A stretch of 64,000 bases of DNA from Lichtheimia corymbifera B2541 (Eukaryota; Mucoromycota; Mucoromycetes; Mucorales; Lichtheimiaceae). Shown here one piece after another: positions 16,401-29,735 of this stretch. Within the stretch, counting starts at the first letter, position 1. Each line of letters starts with the position of its first letter. Location of the stretch: the NCBI GenBank assembly GCA_000697475.1, contig JNEU01001090.1:62001-126000 (forward strand), written 5' to 3'. The position numbers and the translations under genes are program-made. Under the pieces are notes generated by a model. It was not told the DNA's origin. It did no database searches and worked only from the letters and a program-made list of their open reading frames with translations.

Positions 16401-18581
16401 CCAAGTGCTTGGCGCCGGTGATCCATCCACAGTCCTGAAGAGTGGTGCTCTTGGTGAAGAACTTGCCAATACCTATGATGAAGAACGTAAAAAGGAATCT
16501 GGTTCCTCTGGAGCCAATACGGATGGCATCGTACCTGTTGTACCAGAAAAGATTCAGCTGGCCAAGGAAGATGGTACAGGCAAATTAGTCAAGGAAGAGG
16601 AACGCGCTGAAGGATGGGTCTCGTGGTCTGTTTACGAGGCGTACATTCATGCATCAGGAGGTTATGCATTCTGGGGTATCATTTTGGTTGCCTTTTGCTT
16701 GAACCAAGCCGTCATATTCTCTCAAGACTATTGGATCAAGGTTTGGACAAGTGCTTACGAGACCAAGCGTCACGATTTGGGTGTCTTGACGGCTCTTAGT
16801 ACGCATTCTTCATTCTTGCTGAATTCCTTGTCTTTATCAATGGACGCACCATCATCGTCAGAAAACGCTCCACAGCAGCCGCAGCATGTTAATGTGACCT
16901 ATTACCTTGGGATTTATGCTCTGATTGGATTCCTTGCTCTTCTTGCTACCACGGCCCGATCACTTATCATTTACTATGGATCAATTCGGGCATCACGTCG
17001 TCTGCATGAAAAGCTGTTGCAAAAGATTCTCCGTGCCAAAATTCGATTCTTTGACAGCACACCTCTTGGACGTATCCTCAATCGTTTCTCAACAGATATG
17101 GAAGCCATTGATCAAGAAGTCTCGCCTATGGTGGCATTCGTTCTCTTTTCCATTGTCTCCATGTTTTGCATGCTGATCCTTGTATCCACGGTGCTTCCAG
17201 CATTCCTCATCCCTGGTACATTCATTGCCGTCATCTTCGTCTTTATTGGCATGTACTACCTGGCAACCTCACGTGATATGAAGCGATTGAATTCAGTCTC
17301 TCGCAGCCCCATTTACGTTCAATTCAGTGAAACACTCAATGGCGTCAGCACCATCCGTGCCTTTGGAGCACAGCCACGATTTGTCAAGGAGAACTATGAT
17401 TTGGTGGACAACAACAATCGACCCTTTTTATGGATGTGGGCAACCAACCGCTGGTTACATTCACGTATCGAATTATTGGGTTCCAGCGTGTGCTTCTTTA
17501 CTGGCTTGGTCATCATGCTAGCGCGCTCATGGATTGATCCTGGTTTGGCTGGCCTTTGTCTTAGCTATGCTCTTCAATTCACTGATCATATCATCTGGAT
17601 CGTACGTGGCTATGCACAAAACGAGATGAACATGAACTCCATCGAACGTGTACAAGAGTATATGGATATTGAAGAAGAAGCACCTGAAAACATTCCTGCA
17701 ACATGCCCTCCAAAGAGTTGGCCTGAAACTGGAGCTGTCAAGGTCGAGGATTTGGAAATGAGATATTCACAGGATAGTCCTGCTGTGCTACATCGCATCT
17801 CATTTGAGACAAAACCAAGAGAAAAAGTGGGCATTGTTGGAAGAACTGGAAGTGGTAAGTTATTTATTAAAAGTATGCATTTTCAATGTGAGCTTATGTA
17901 TACATATCAATAGGAAAATCAACGTTGGCCCTCTCTATATTCCGATTTATGGAAGCAAGCCATGGCAGGATCTTGATTGATGATGTGGATATTGCTTCGC
18001 TGGGCTTGCAAGATTTACGTTCTCGGTTGACCATCATTCCTCAAGACCCTGTTTTGTTCTCGGGCACTTTGCGCAGTAATCTTGATCCCTTTGGTCAGCA
18101 TGATGACGCAGAGCTATGGGCTGCATTGAAGCGTTCCCATTTGATTGATCAACAAAAAGGCGGTGATGGTGGCGGCAGCGAGCAAAAGAATATCACCTTG
18201 GATTCCGTTGTATTGGAGAATGGCAACAATTGGTCTCAAGGACAACGTCAGCTGATTGCGCTTGCACGTGCTCTTGTCAAGAAATCCACATTGATCATTT
18301 TGGATGAAGCAACATCCTCGGTTGATTTTGACACGGACCGCAAGATCCAAGAAACCATTCGAACTGAGCTTACGCATTCATCGCTCTTATGTATTGCCCA
18401 TCGCATCCGTACAGTGGCAGATTATGACCGTATCCTTGTATTGGATCAAGGCCGACTGAAGGAATTCGATACACCATACAATCTTATTACACGAGAAGAT
18501 AGCGTTTTCCGGCAAATGTGTCAACGTAGTGGTGAATTCGATGAGTTGTTGGAGATTGCCTCTGCAAAACATTCAGTGTAG
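13418..18581 (+). CDS. ABCC (MRP-type) ABC transporter, copy 1
   Basis: Full-length MRP-type transporter, about 1,550 residues. This family exports glutathione or organic-anion conjugates, often at the vacuole; the substrate here is unknown. Order: an N-terminal multi-helix extension (TMD0), linker [22 protein letters not shown]1, NBD1, TMD2, NBD2. NBD1 has Walker [10 protein letters not shown], signature LSGGQKQR and Walker [13 protein letters not shown], with Asp in place of the catalytic Glu, as usual in ABCC. NBD2 has GRTGSGKST (split by an intron near 17856), WSQGQRQL and [12 protein letters not shown], so it keeps the catalytic Glu. The first exon starts [18 protein letters not shown] 13418 is in frame with the next exon through an intron at 13492-13559. 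Related to, and inverted relative to, the copy at 38939-43977. Nothing suggests a break. Confidence 0.92.
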
Positions 18582-18879
18582 TAGCTTAGCATATGATATT
18601 TGAAAATATATATAGACATGTTCATTTTACTACAAGTGCATGTGGGGATCGCAGATATATAAAGACTTGACTAATGCAGGCCAAGCAATGTTCAAACTAT
18701 CATCACGGAAGGAATTATGGGCAATGAAGCAGTTGCGATGCCGTTATCTAATTGAGTGAAATGCAGATGGAATAGACGACATGACAGCATCAAGTTTATG
18801 CCAGCTTGCCATTTCAGCGACCGCGTGTTTGTCCCGAGACCCTCAAGCTCCACATACCCACACCAATGGCGCAGTGATA

Positions 18880-20228
18880 TTAAGCATTTATGTATTCTTC
18901 CTCGACAAAAAAGTCTTTGTATACATCGCCAATGTCTTTAGCTTCCCGTAAATCGAATTGGCGTGCACGATCACTAATTCTCATAATAAATGTACCATGG
19001 AAAGTTATCTTCAACCTCATGTCAGCATGATCTATATAACTATCAAGCGTGAACAAGAAAAGCTCCCAAACTGCAACCGGATCATGCATCCATGGCATGT
19101 TTATCTGGAACATCCCGAGTACGCCATACACATAATCCACATGATCATAACAACGCCTATGGCAATTACCCAATGCGTCAATGAGGTTGTAGAATTCCCT
19201 TGATGTCTTGATTCCGAGACGTTGCTTGTTAAATTTCCTAGCGTACGATATCTCGCGGAACCAATCGTTTAATTCTGACAATGACTCTGACATATGAGCA
19301 TGTCCTGCACAATGGAGGTCAGTAACGTTTTGCCAAAATAGCCCGAGCAGATTATGGCGTACCGGTGCATCGTTTGTCACTGTTTAACGTAAGGTATGGC
19401 ACGTCTCCAAACTTGTCAAGTAAATCATCCACAGTTATCGTGTTGCTCTGAGGCCGAATAGTGCCCGTTTCTGCCATAAGACGCACCTCTCCAAAAGGAA
19501 GAGCCATATCTTGCCAAGTCCACACCTGGCTCCACCATCGGCTCTGTCTTAATTCGAATAGTAGGTGCACCAGCTCGAATAGTTTTTGATAACGATGTTG
19601 ATCGTTTTCATCAGAAAATTCCCCCTCTTCCACAAGTGGAAGGAGCTGTGGTATCAACGTCGGTTCACAATCGATCATGGCAATACATTCAAGGCAACAG
19701 GAATAGATATCACCCATAATATTCAATGGCGTAGACGTACGTGCACACAAGACATCAATCCACCAATAACTATCAGGATGATCTCTGAGTAAAGCAAGCA
19801 ACGTATCACGTTTCTCTGGTCGCATCGAAACAGGTTCCACTGGTTTTCCGTTCTCGTCATCAACGTAGTCCTTGATTTCATCCCAATAATGTCGGTTATC
19901 TTCTGTGAGACCCCAAAGATGCGACAATGCATAATAAAAAGATGGGGTGTCTTTTGCTTCATTAATCTTTCTTTTTATGCGTTCTTGATGATATGCGTCG
20001 TTGGCAGGTCGTACAACTTTCATCTTGCCGTCATTTTCTGGCACGTAGAGGAGCAAAAATTGTGGATCGGCTAAGAGTGCATTGAGCCCTTTTTCAAAGA
20101 ACCGTTTATGCTTATTGCCTTTGCTTATTTCTATCTAAAGGGAGGAGCTCATTAGTATGATCCTTTGTTGTCATACCGAGCTTACATACTTTAAAGGGTT
20201 CACCGGTTCCATCAGTGTCGCTTGTCAT
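18880..20228 (-). CDS. HET-domain protein with one apparent frameshift
   Basis: About 430 residues resembling heterokaryon-incompatibility (HET) domain proteins. HET-like blocks appear in order: YYALSHLWG, WWIDVLCARTS, MGDIYSCCLECIAMIDCE, and RSRWWSQVWTWQDMALP. In known HET proteins these correspond to the conserved Leu-Ser-His-Trp-Gly, Trp-Ile-Asp-x-x-Cys and Arg-x-W-x-x-R/Q-x-W-T-x-Q-E blocks. The start is ATG 20228 (MTSDTDGTGEPFK); an intron at 20135-20189 leads into IEISKGNKHKRFFEKG. Near 19378-19390 the frame must move by one base to continue into VRHNLLGLFWQNVTDLH and the C-terminal helical region ending EEEYINA. I found no intron with good splice sites that resolves this, so it is either a pseudogene-like lesion or a sequence error. 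The role in a mucoralean-type fungus is unknown. Confidence 0.7.
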
Positions 20229-23199
<2,971 letters not shown>

Positions 23200-23230
23200 A
23201 AGAAGATAATTTACCTTGAGAATAAACGCA

Positions 23231-24833
23231 TCACCATTCTTCATACATCATGTCTTCGTAATAATCGTAATACATATAATCATCCTCATCCCAGCCTTGT
23301 GAATCCATCCACGTCTGTATCGTCTCTCGTTCAATTTCATCCACGATCATTTGCCACGTTCGATCCACTCTCATGCAGGTTTGAAGTGTAGCACGGCTTT
23401 GGGCTTGATTCATATAAAACGTCTTGTTGTATCTCAGCAGAGTACCAGAGCTCATGGATTCAACAATGGCTTCCACGGATTCACGATACATGTCGCATTT
23501 GTTCAAGTTCAGATGTTTGGGTGGTCGGGTCCTCAACATGGTACAAAGGTCGGTGGGATGGATGCCGAAGATACAGGTCTCGTAGCCATTAGTATTCACT
23601 TGCTCAATGATCATGTTGTTGATGGTGGTCGTGGTTGGTAAAAAGCGCACCATGGTATCAAAAAAGCGGCCACTGCTCAACATGCTTTTGCATTGTATAA
23701 AAGCAAACTTTTGTACACCGGCACAGCGAGAAAACAAGGCTTGCAATGTGGATGTGTTTAGCACAGATTGCTCCAGTGTCAGTGTTTGAATGGCTAGAGG
23801 TGTTGTATCATCCACAGAAATGCCCAAGTCGTCCATGATGTCATATTCCACCTCCTGATCATTGTTGTTGGTGTCAGGTGTAGAATGATAAAATGATTTG
23901 ATAGTGAGTGCTGTCAATTGAGGACAAAAGATGGCTGCTGCTGTGAAAAAGATACGAGGTGTACGGATAGCTGATGAGATGGAGACCCTTTGCCAAGTGG
24001 ATCCAAGTTGACGCATTGCCATGACCAGTAAAAGATCATCCACACGCACCGAATAACCCGTGATATCTATAAAAAGAAATAGTAGTAATTAATGCATGCA
24101 TTTAAAAGAGGTTAAAAGCAAGCAAGTACTTGCCCAACTCGCGGATATTGCATTGATTCGATCGCATCAATACGCCAAGCGTGCGGTCACACAAGGATAC
24201 TCGTAATCGGTAAATAGTGCCCAAGAATGAGAAGTTTTGCAATGATGCAATGATGCTTTGCTGCTTGTGAACGGCTGGATTTCCAAAGTCAATGTATCCC
24301 CAGAGAGCCGGAATGCTGATTAATGAGTTGTGCCATGTACGCGATACGGCAATGCAAGTGACAAGTGTGGTGAAGGGCAAAAAGGAAAAGATGAGAGTGA
24401 TGATCTCAGCTGGCAATTGGATCAAATGGTTGTATTCTGTGCTTTTCAATTGTTCGTATGCATCCTTCAATCGTACAAGCTCAGGATCATCAAAGTAAAC
24501 GCGAAAAGTTGCTGTGCGAAGGAGCTGGATAGCTTCATAGATTTTGCCTCGGCTCAAAAGATGGTCCTTCATCATCAAGTAGGGTTCCACACGGTGGGGG
24601 GCAAGTTGAATGCATTTTTCAACGTCGGCCTCAAACTCTTCACCCGAACCGAGACCTGCCCAAGCCGTGGCTCGCAACCTGAGGGAGTCAAAGTGACAAG
24701 CGTCGAGAGCCAAGGCAGCATTGAGACATGCAATGGCTTCATTGTATCTGTGATCTTCCAAGTATAATTCCGCACTCTCGACATGGGAGTCGAGGTCCCA
24801 TTGGAGCATGTCGAAATAGTCATTGGTGGGCAT
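23231..24833 (-). CDS. TPR / F-box / leucine-rich protein (Pof3/Dia2-like layout)
   Basis: About 510 residues. Residues 14-130 contain TPR-like helix pairs (HRYNEAIACLNAALALD, EADVEKCIQLAPHRVEPY, GKIYEAIQLLRTATF). An F-box follows at about 138-180 (IQLPAEIITLIFSFLPF, SRTWHNSLISIPALW), then a leucine-rich-like C-terminal region with repeated CPQLTALTIKSF-type units. F-box proteins recruit substrates to SCF ubiquitin ligases; TPR plus F-box plus LRR is the order of Pof3 and Dia2, which act at replication forks and in genome stability. That match is by architecture only. The start is the first ATG, 24833; upstream in-frame residues have no ATG. The single intron at 24067-24133 must use a GC donor (GCAAGT) to keep frame. 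It shares a 460-bp promoter region with PFA4. Confidence 0.78.
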
Positions 24834-25293
24834 GGAGCTGGTGTGGTTGTGTGTTGTAGCGAATAGTGAGTAGTGAGTGTGTAACACGAGGCGGGTGGAT
24901 GGTTTTGGTAACGATGCTTGCTGCCACACAGTCTAATAAAGTGTGCTACGTTTTTATCGTGTGCTTCTTTGACTCGCTTCCTTTTCTCTCTCTCTCTCTC
25001 TCTCTTTATTCCTCATTGACGCAATATGCTCATTGTGGGGTGATTCTTCTCATTCGCCATTCTGTTCTCACCATTCAAGTCTCTCCTTTCACGCTATCAA
25101 ATATCGACTCTACCAACAACGACTTGAACGTTACTTTATATTCGACCTACAGACAGGCTCCTCAGTGTTCAACGCATTCGCCCCTTAATACTGTAGCAGC
25201 AATCATCAATTCTATTTCTCAACCCCCTTTTTCCCCTTCTCTATCACTTTTATCCTTCCAACAACCGACACAACGCCGCTTTAACCCATCGCC
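24834..25293. other. Shared promoter region, F-box gene and PFA4
   Basis: 460 bp between divergent starts. It holds a TC dinucleotide tract and a long pyrimidine-rich leader before PFA4. The 143-residue open frame across it is the leader read in one frame, without protein features. Confidence 0.45.
24985..25005. repeat. (TC)n microsatellite
   Basis: About ten TC units in the divergent promoter region, on the PFA4 side. Such tracts are common in fungal promoters and could affect nucleosome placement. Confidence 0.85.
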
Positions 25294-26550
25294 ATGACTT
25301 GGAACGAACTCAAAGGGCAACTCGTTGTTGTCATCGTTGCCCTGTTGACGACCTTTATCGCCTACACATCACAAATATTTGTCATTTGGAACTTTCTTGG
25401 AGGAGCCAGCTTACACACGCTCTTGATCCTTATCCCTCTCAATGTATTCATCATTCTACTGTATATCAACTATGCACTTGTTTGCTTGACCGATCCTGGT
25501 TGTGTGCCAGAAAATTGGGTAAGCTCCCATCACACGATGATTCTTTTTGATGCTAAATGACACCACTTTTTAGGTGCCGGATACTCAAACACACATGGAA
25601 GTAAAACGGTCAACACACGAGCCGCGTTTCTGTAAAACATGCAACAATTACAAACCACCACGCACCCATCATTGCAGTACATGTGGTCGATGTGTCTTGA
25701 AGATGGATCATCACTGTCCTTGGATCAATAGCTGTGTTGGTTTCCACAATTACGGCCACTTTATTCGCTTCATCACCTATATCGAAATCAGCGCTATTTA
25801 CCTCTTTGTCCTCCTTGGATGCAGGCTGGCCCAAGTCATCCATCAAATGAATGAGGTATGTATGAACAACAAAAAGAACATAAAGAAGAGCAGGCTCATT
25901 CATCAACCGGTGTTACGTAGTACAATGTACACCCACCCACCCTCGAAGCGGCATTTCTTGCAATCAATCTCATTCTCTCGTTCGCTGCCATTGTCACAGT
26001 CGGCATTTTGAGTGGATACCATGTTTATTGTCTCACTACCAATACCACCACCATTGAAGGATGGGAAAAGGGCACTGCATTGACCATGAAAAGTCATAGT
26101 GGCAAAATTAGCGATGTAAGTACTAGTACTACTACAATCCGTGGAATCGGTATCATCATCATTAACGCTTCTTACAAAAAGGTCAAGTATCCATACAATC
26201 TCGGTTGGTATCGCAATGTGTGTGCGGTGCTTGGAAATCAACCCTTGTTTTGGATGTGGCCACAGCGTATGCAAGGTAATGGCTTGTACTTTCCCATGCG
26301 GTTACAAGGAGAAGGAGAAAAACGAGCATCGACCCTTATGCATGAAGATACGAGTGAATTTGCCACATTGGTTCGCAAGCCATCCAGGCTGCATACGCGT
26401 GCTAGTACAAGCAGCAATTTACGCGTTCCGACAACGCCTGCATCCGTCCTCACTTTCAATACCACATCTACCCTTGTCGATCCCCTCTTCACGGCAAAAT
26501 TACCGAGCTCCTCCACCAAAGAAACTGCCATCGAACTCCCTTGTCGGTAG
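25294..26550 (+). CDS. pfa4: DHHC palmitoyltransferase, Pfa4 type
   Basis: Integral membrane S-acyltransferase that attaches palmitate to cysteines of other proteins; in yeast Pfa4 is in the ER and acts on chitin synthase Chs3. About 357 residues in four exons (25294-25518, 25574-25855, 25921-26115 approximately, then from about 26182). Two N-terminal helices ([31 protein letters not shown]) precede the cysteine-rich domain: [33 protein letters not shown] with the catalytic DHHC, and [14 protein letters not shown]. Two more helices follow ([33 protein letters not shown]). [11 protein letters not shown] is the conserved TTxE block after TM4, and [16 protein letters not shown] is the Pfa4-type tail motif. 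The Ser/Thr-rich C-terminus is poorly conserved. ATG 25294 gives the normal short N-terminus. Confidence 0.92.
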
Positions 26551-26682
26551 CAGCAATGGGGATTATTGTTCCGAATTCGGAAGTATATATATATACACAT
26601 ATATAATGTAATAATAAAACGTTGCTCTTTTTCTTTCATTTCTTTGATTCATTTCTTGCATTCTTGGACTCCCTTTATCAGC

Positions 26683-27385
<703 letters not shown>

Positions 27386-28147
27386 ACTACTACATACTAC
27401 CACCACTCAACAACAACAACCACTGTGTATATTTTCACCAACACCCTCTTCTTCAACATTACGCATGTTGCTCAACAATGACCGATCGCAATGTATACAT
27501 TCCCCCTTCTCGCCCCATCGCTTATATAAAGATGATAACTTGTAAACAATGAGCTGCTGCTTGTTATGGCTTTTGGTGGCGTGGGGATGCAGGGCGGGAT
27601 TATCGTTTCACCATAGCAACTGTCGGCTGCATAAAAAAAGAGAGACAGATCATGTCCATGTCGGATCGACATCCGACGAGTACGACGTGCGTTCACCTTA
27701 TGACATAGTGTGCCTTTCATCGACACCTTACTGCATACGGTATCTTCATGTGTTCAATACAAATACAATGATTCATATACATCCCTCGAAAAACTGTGTG
27801 CACAGGTACATGATTATATATATAAACATGTCATTTTTCTTCTTTTCGGAATACATGGCACCTCAAATTTCACCGTTCCCCTAATGATGATGATGATATT
27901 CCCCCCGATCCCACCACCACTTTTTATAGATAAGAATGTTTATTGTCATGGAAACAAGTGGGAGAAGAAGCGCTGTTGTTTTGAAACCAGGAGCTTTTGT
28001 GTTTTTTAGTCATGTCCCAAATTGGGTATTTTGTTTACAGTATCACGTCCACATGGTTAACTCGACTCAGCTGTCCACATTTTCACACCTTTCTCTCTTT
28101 TACCTTTTCCCTCTTTCTTTTATAAAAGAGGAACCCCATCGTCTCGC
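27386..28147. other. Intergenic region between FAM72 and Q/M-rich gene
   Basis: 762 bp. It includes the FAM72 3' end and a pyrimidine-rich leader (28081-28120) for the next gene. A TATAAAAG at 28121 lies only 27 bp before the next ATG, too near for a normal TATA box. Open frames here have no recognisable content. Confidence 0.4.
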
Positions 28148-29314
28148 ATGTTTGGAGGTGGACGATCTCGACCACGCCGTTCATACTCGGGGGATTCACA
28201 TTATTATTCTGGTTACTATCAACAGCAACAACAACAGGCACCTTATTATAACAACGCATCAGCTGAACAACAACAACACAATATGATGGCAGGTCCAGGT
28301 CAACATGCTGCTGCAGCGCAGCAGCAGCAACAACAACAACAACAACAACAACAAGCTGATATGGCAGCAGCTGCAGCCGCACAGCAACAACCACAACCAC
28401 AACAAGCACAAGCAAATCAACAAGTACCGACAACTCCACCTCCTCAACAACAACAGCAACCATACCAGCAAACAGGACAAGCAGCACAACCGCAACAACA
28501 ACAACAGCAAGTACCACCTCAAGGTGATCCTGCTTATGGCCAAAGTTCAGGTGGTATATTTGACGCGTTACGACGTAAAGTACGAGAAGCTGCTGGCCGA
28601 GGAGGACCTGGAGGACCTGTTTATGATCCATATCAGTATAGTCGATATGCCGCCATGATGGGAGCTGGTGGTGCTGCTGGTGGATATGGGATGCAGCAAC
28701 CGATGATGATGCCTGGTGGTGCTGATATGATGATGGCCCAACAACAACAGCAACAGCAAGCAGCCATGATGGCCCAACAACAACAACAAGCCGCAATGAT
28801 GGCCCAACAGCAACAAATGAATCCCATGATGATGGGTGCCGGAGCAGCGGGTGGGTTTATGGATCCTACCACGTTGGCGATGATGCAACAACAACAAGCA
28901 GGCATGATGCCACAAACACCTTATCCAATGTCGATGCAGCAACCCATGATGGGTGGTATGGGCATGGGCATGGGCATGCAACCCCAAACACCAATGACAC
29001 CTGGTGCCATGATGAATCCTTATGCACAACAACAATCCTATTTCGGGGGTGCAGGCTCTATGATGATGCCAGGTCAAAATCCATACATGATGATGCCTGG
29101 TCAACAATATGACCCTTATGGTGGCTACGATCCATACTCCATGTATCAACAACAAATGCCAGGTTACGGTATGGGCGGTTATAACCCGGCAGTCATGGGT
29201 CCAATGTCCATGTACGACCCCACCTTTGGTCGTCGTCTTGCCGAGCCACGGTTTGTACCAGAACGAAATTATATCAGCTCCGTCAAGGATCTTTGGCAAA
29301 GCAGCCTTTATTAA
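28148..29314 (+). CDS. Gln/Met-rich low-complexity protein
   Basis: Uninterrupted 388-residue reading frame with no known domain. An Arg/Gly/Ser/Tyr start (MFGGGRSRPRRSYSGDSHYY) leads into long glutamine runs with alanine (about residues 25-125), then a short charged segment (FDALRRKVREAAGRGGPGG, residues about 138-156). A Met/Gln/Gly/Pro-rich region of repeated MMAQQQQQ and PMMMPGG units follows. The C-terminus is more complex (GRRLAEPRFVPERNYISSVK ending DLWQSSLY) and may be the conserved anchor of the family. Prion-like composition suggests condensate or scaffold behaviour; this is inference from composition. The lack of introns is unusual here. Antisense frames rich in His/Leu are shadows of the CAA/ATG repeats. 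The first ATG is used; no better start is evident. Confidence 0.7.
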   Translation: MFGGGRSRPRRSYSGDSHYYSGYYQQQQQQAPYYNNASAEQQQHNMMAGPGQHAAAAQQQQQQQQQQQQADMAAAAAAQQQPQPQQAQANQQVPTTPPPQQQQQPYQQTGQAAQPQQQQQQVPPQGDPAYGQSSGGIFDALRRKVREAAGRGGPGGPVYDPYQYSRYAAMMGAGGAAGGYGMQQPMMMPGGADMMMAQQQQQQQAAMMAQQQQQAAMMAQQQQMNPMMMGAGAAGGFMDPTTLAMMQQQQAGMMPQTPYPMSMQQPMMGGMGMGMGMQPQTPMTPGAMMNPYAQQQSYFGGAGSMMMPGQNPYMMMPGQQYDPYGGYDPYSMYQQQMPGYGMGGYNPAVMGPMSMYDPTFGRRLAEPRFVPERNYISSVKDLWQSSLY

Positions 29315-29735
29315 AGCAGCCATCTTGTATTATATATACCGCATTCATCATGTCATTTACTACTACTACTTTTTACTCCGAAATCCTTGTATATTCAAAC
29401 ACACACGCACGCACTCACACTCACACATTACTATACAATAAAATGTCATCGTCATGTTTTTTTGTTGCAAATTGCCATCGAGGTATGGTGATACATTCTC
29501 ATCTCTATTCTTTTGTCAGATGATTATAGTATTTCATGTGAGCATGACGTCTGATCGGTGTTTCCGATATTGACAATGCGAGGAGAGGGCAGTAATTCTT
29601 TCCAAATTGTGAAACGCATCTACCCGAAAATCCTCGATCCTGCATGTGACAAGTGAAATGGATGGCAAGAAAAGCGTACATATATTATCATTGCAAAACT
29701 ACATACAGGTTGATGATAGCAATAAATACATATCC
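29315..29735. other. Intergenic region, convergent 3' ends
   Basis: About 420 bp between the stop of the Q/M-rich gene and the stop of UBP2. A CA-rich run at 29399-29427 is followed by AATAAA at about 29438, likely the polyadenylation signal of the plus-strand gene. No further gene seen. Confidence 0.5.

Noticed and set aside
19352..19500. Short intron to explain the HET frame change
   Set aside because: Candidate introns ending at AACAG either keep the wrong frame, create a stop, or need a very poor donor such as GTCTTA.
24866..25297. 143-codon frame before PFA4
   Set aside because: It runs through the TC microsatellite and pyrimidine leader; no domain, and it overlaps the PFA4 start.
26566..26682. 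N-terminal extension of FAM72
   Set aside because: The sequence is AT-rich leader with a polyadenylation-like signal of the preceding gene and no similarity to the family.
28121..28128. TATAAAAG as a TATA box of the Q/M-rich gene
   Set aside because: Only 27 bp before the ATG, so transcription would begin at or after the start codon.
28083..29323. Long minus-strand frames rich in Val/Leu or His
   Set aside because: They are complements of the CAA, CAG and ATG repeats of the Q/M-rich gene and have no independent features.
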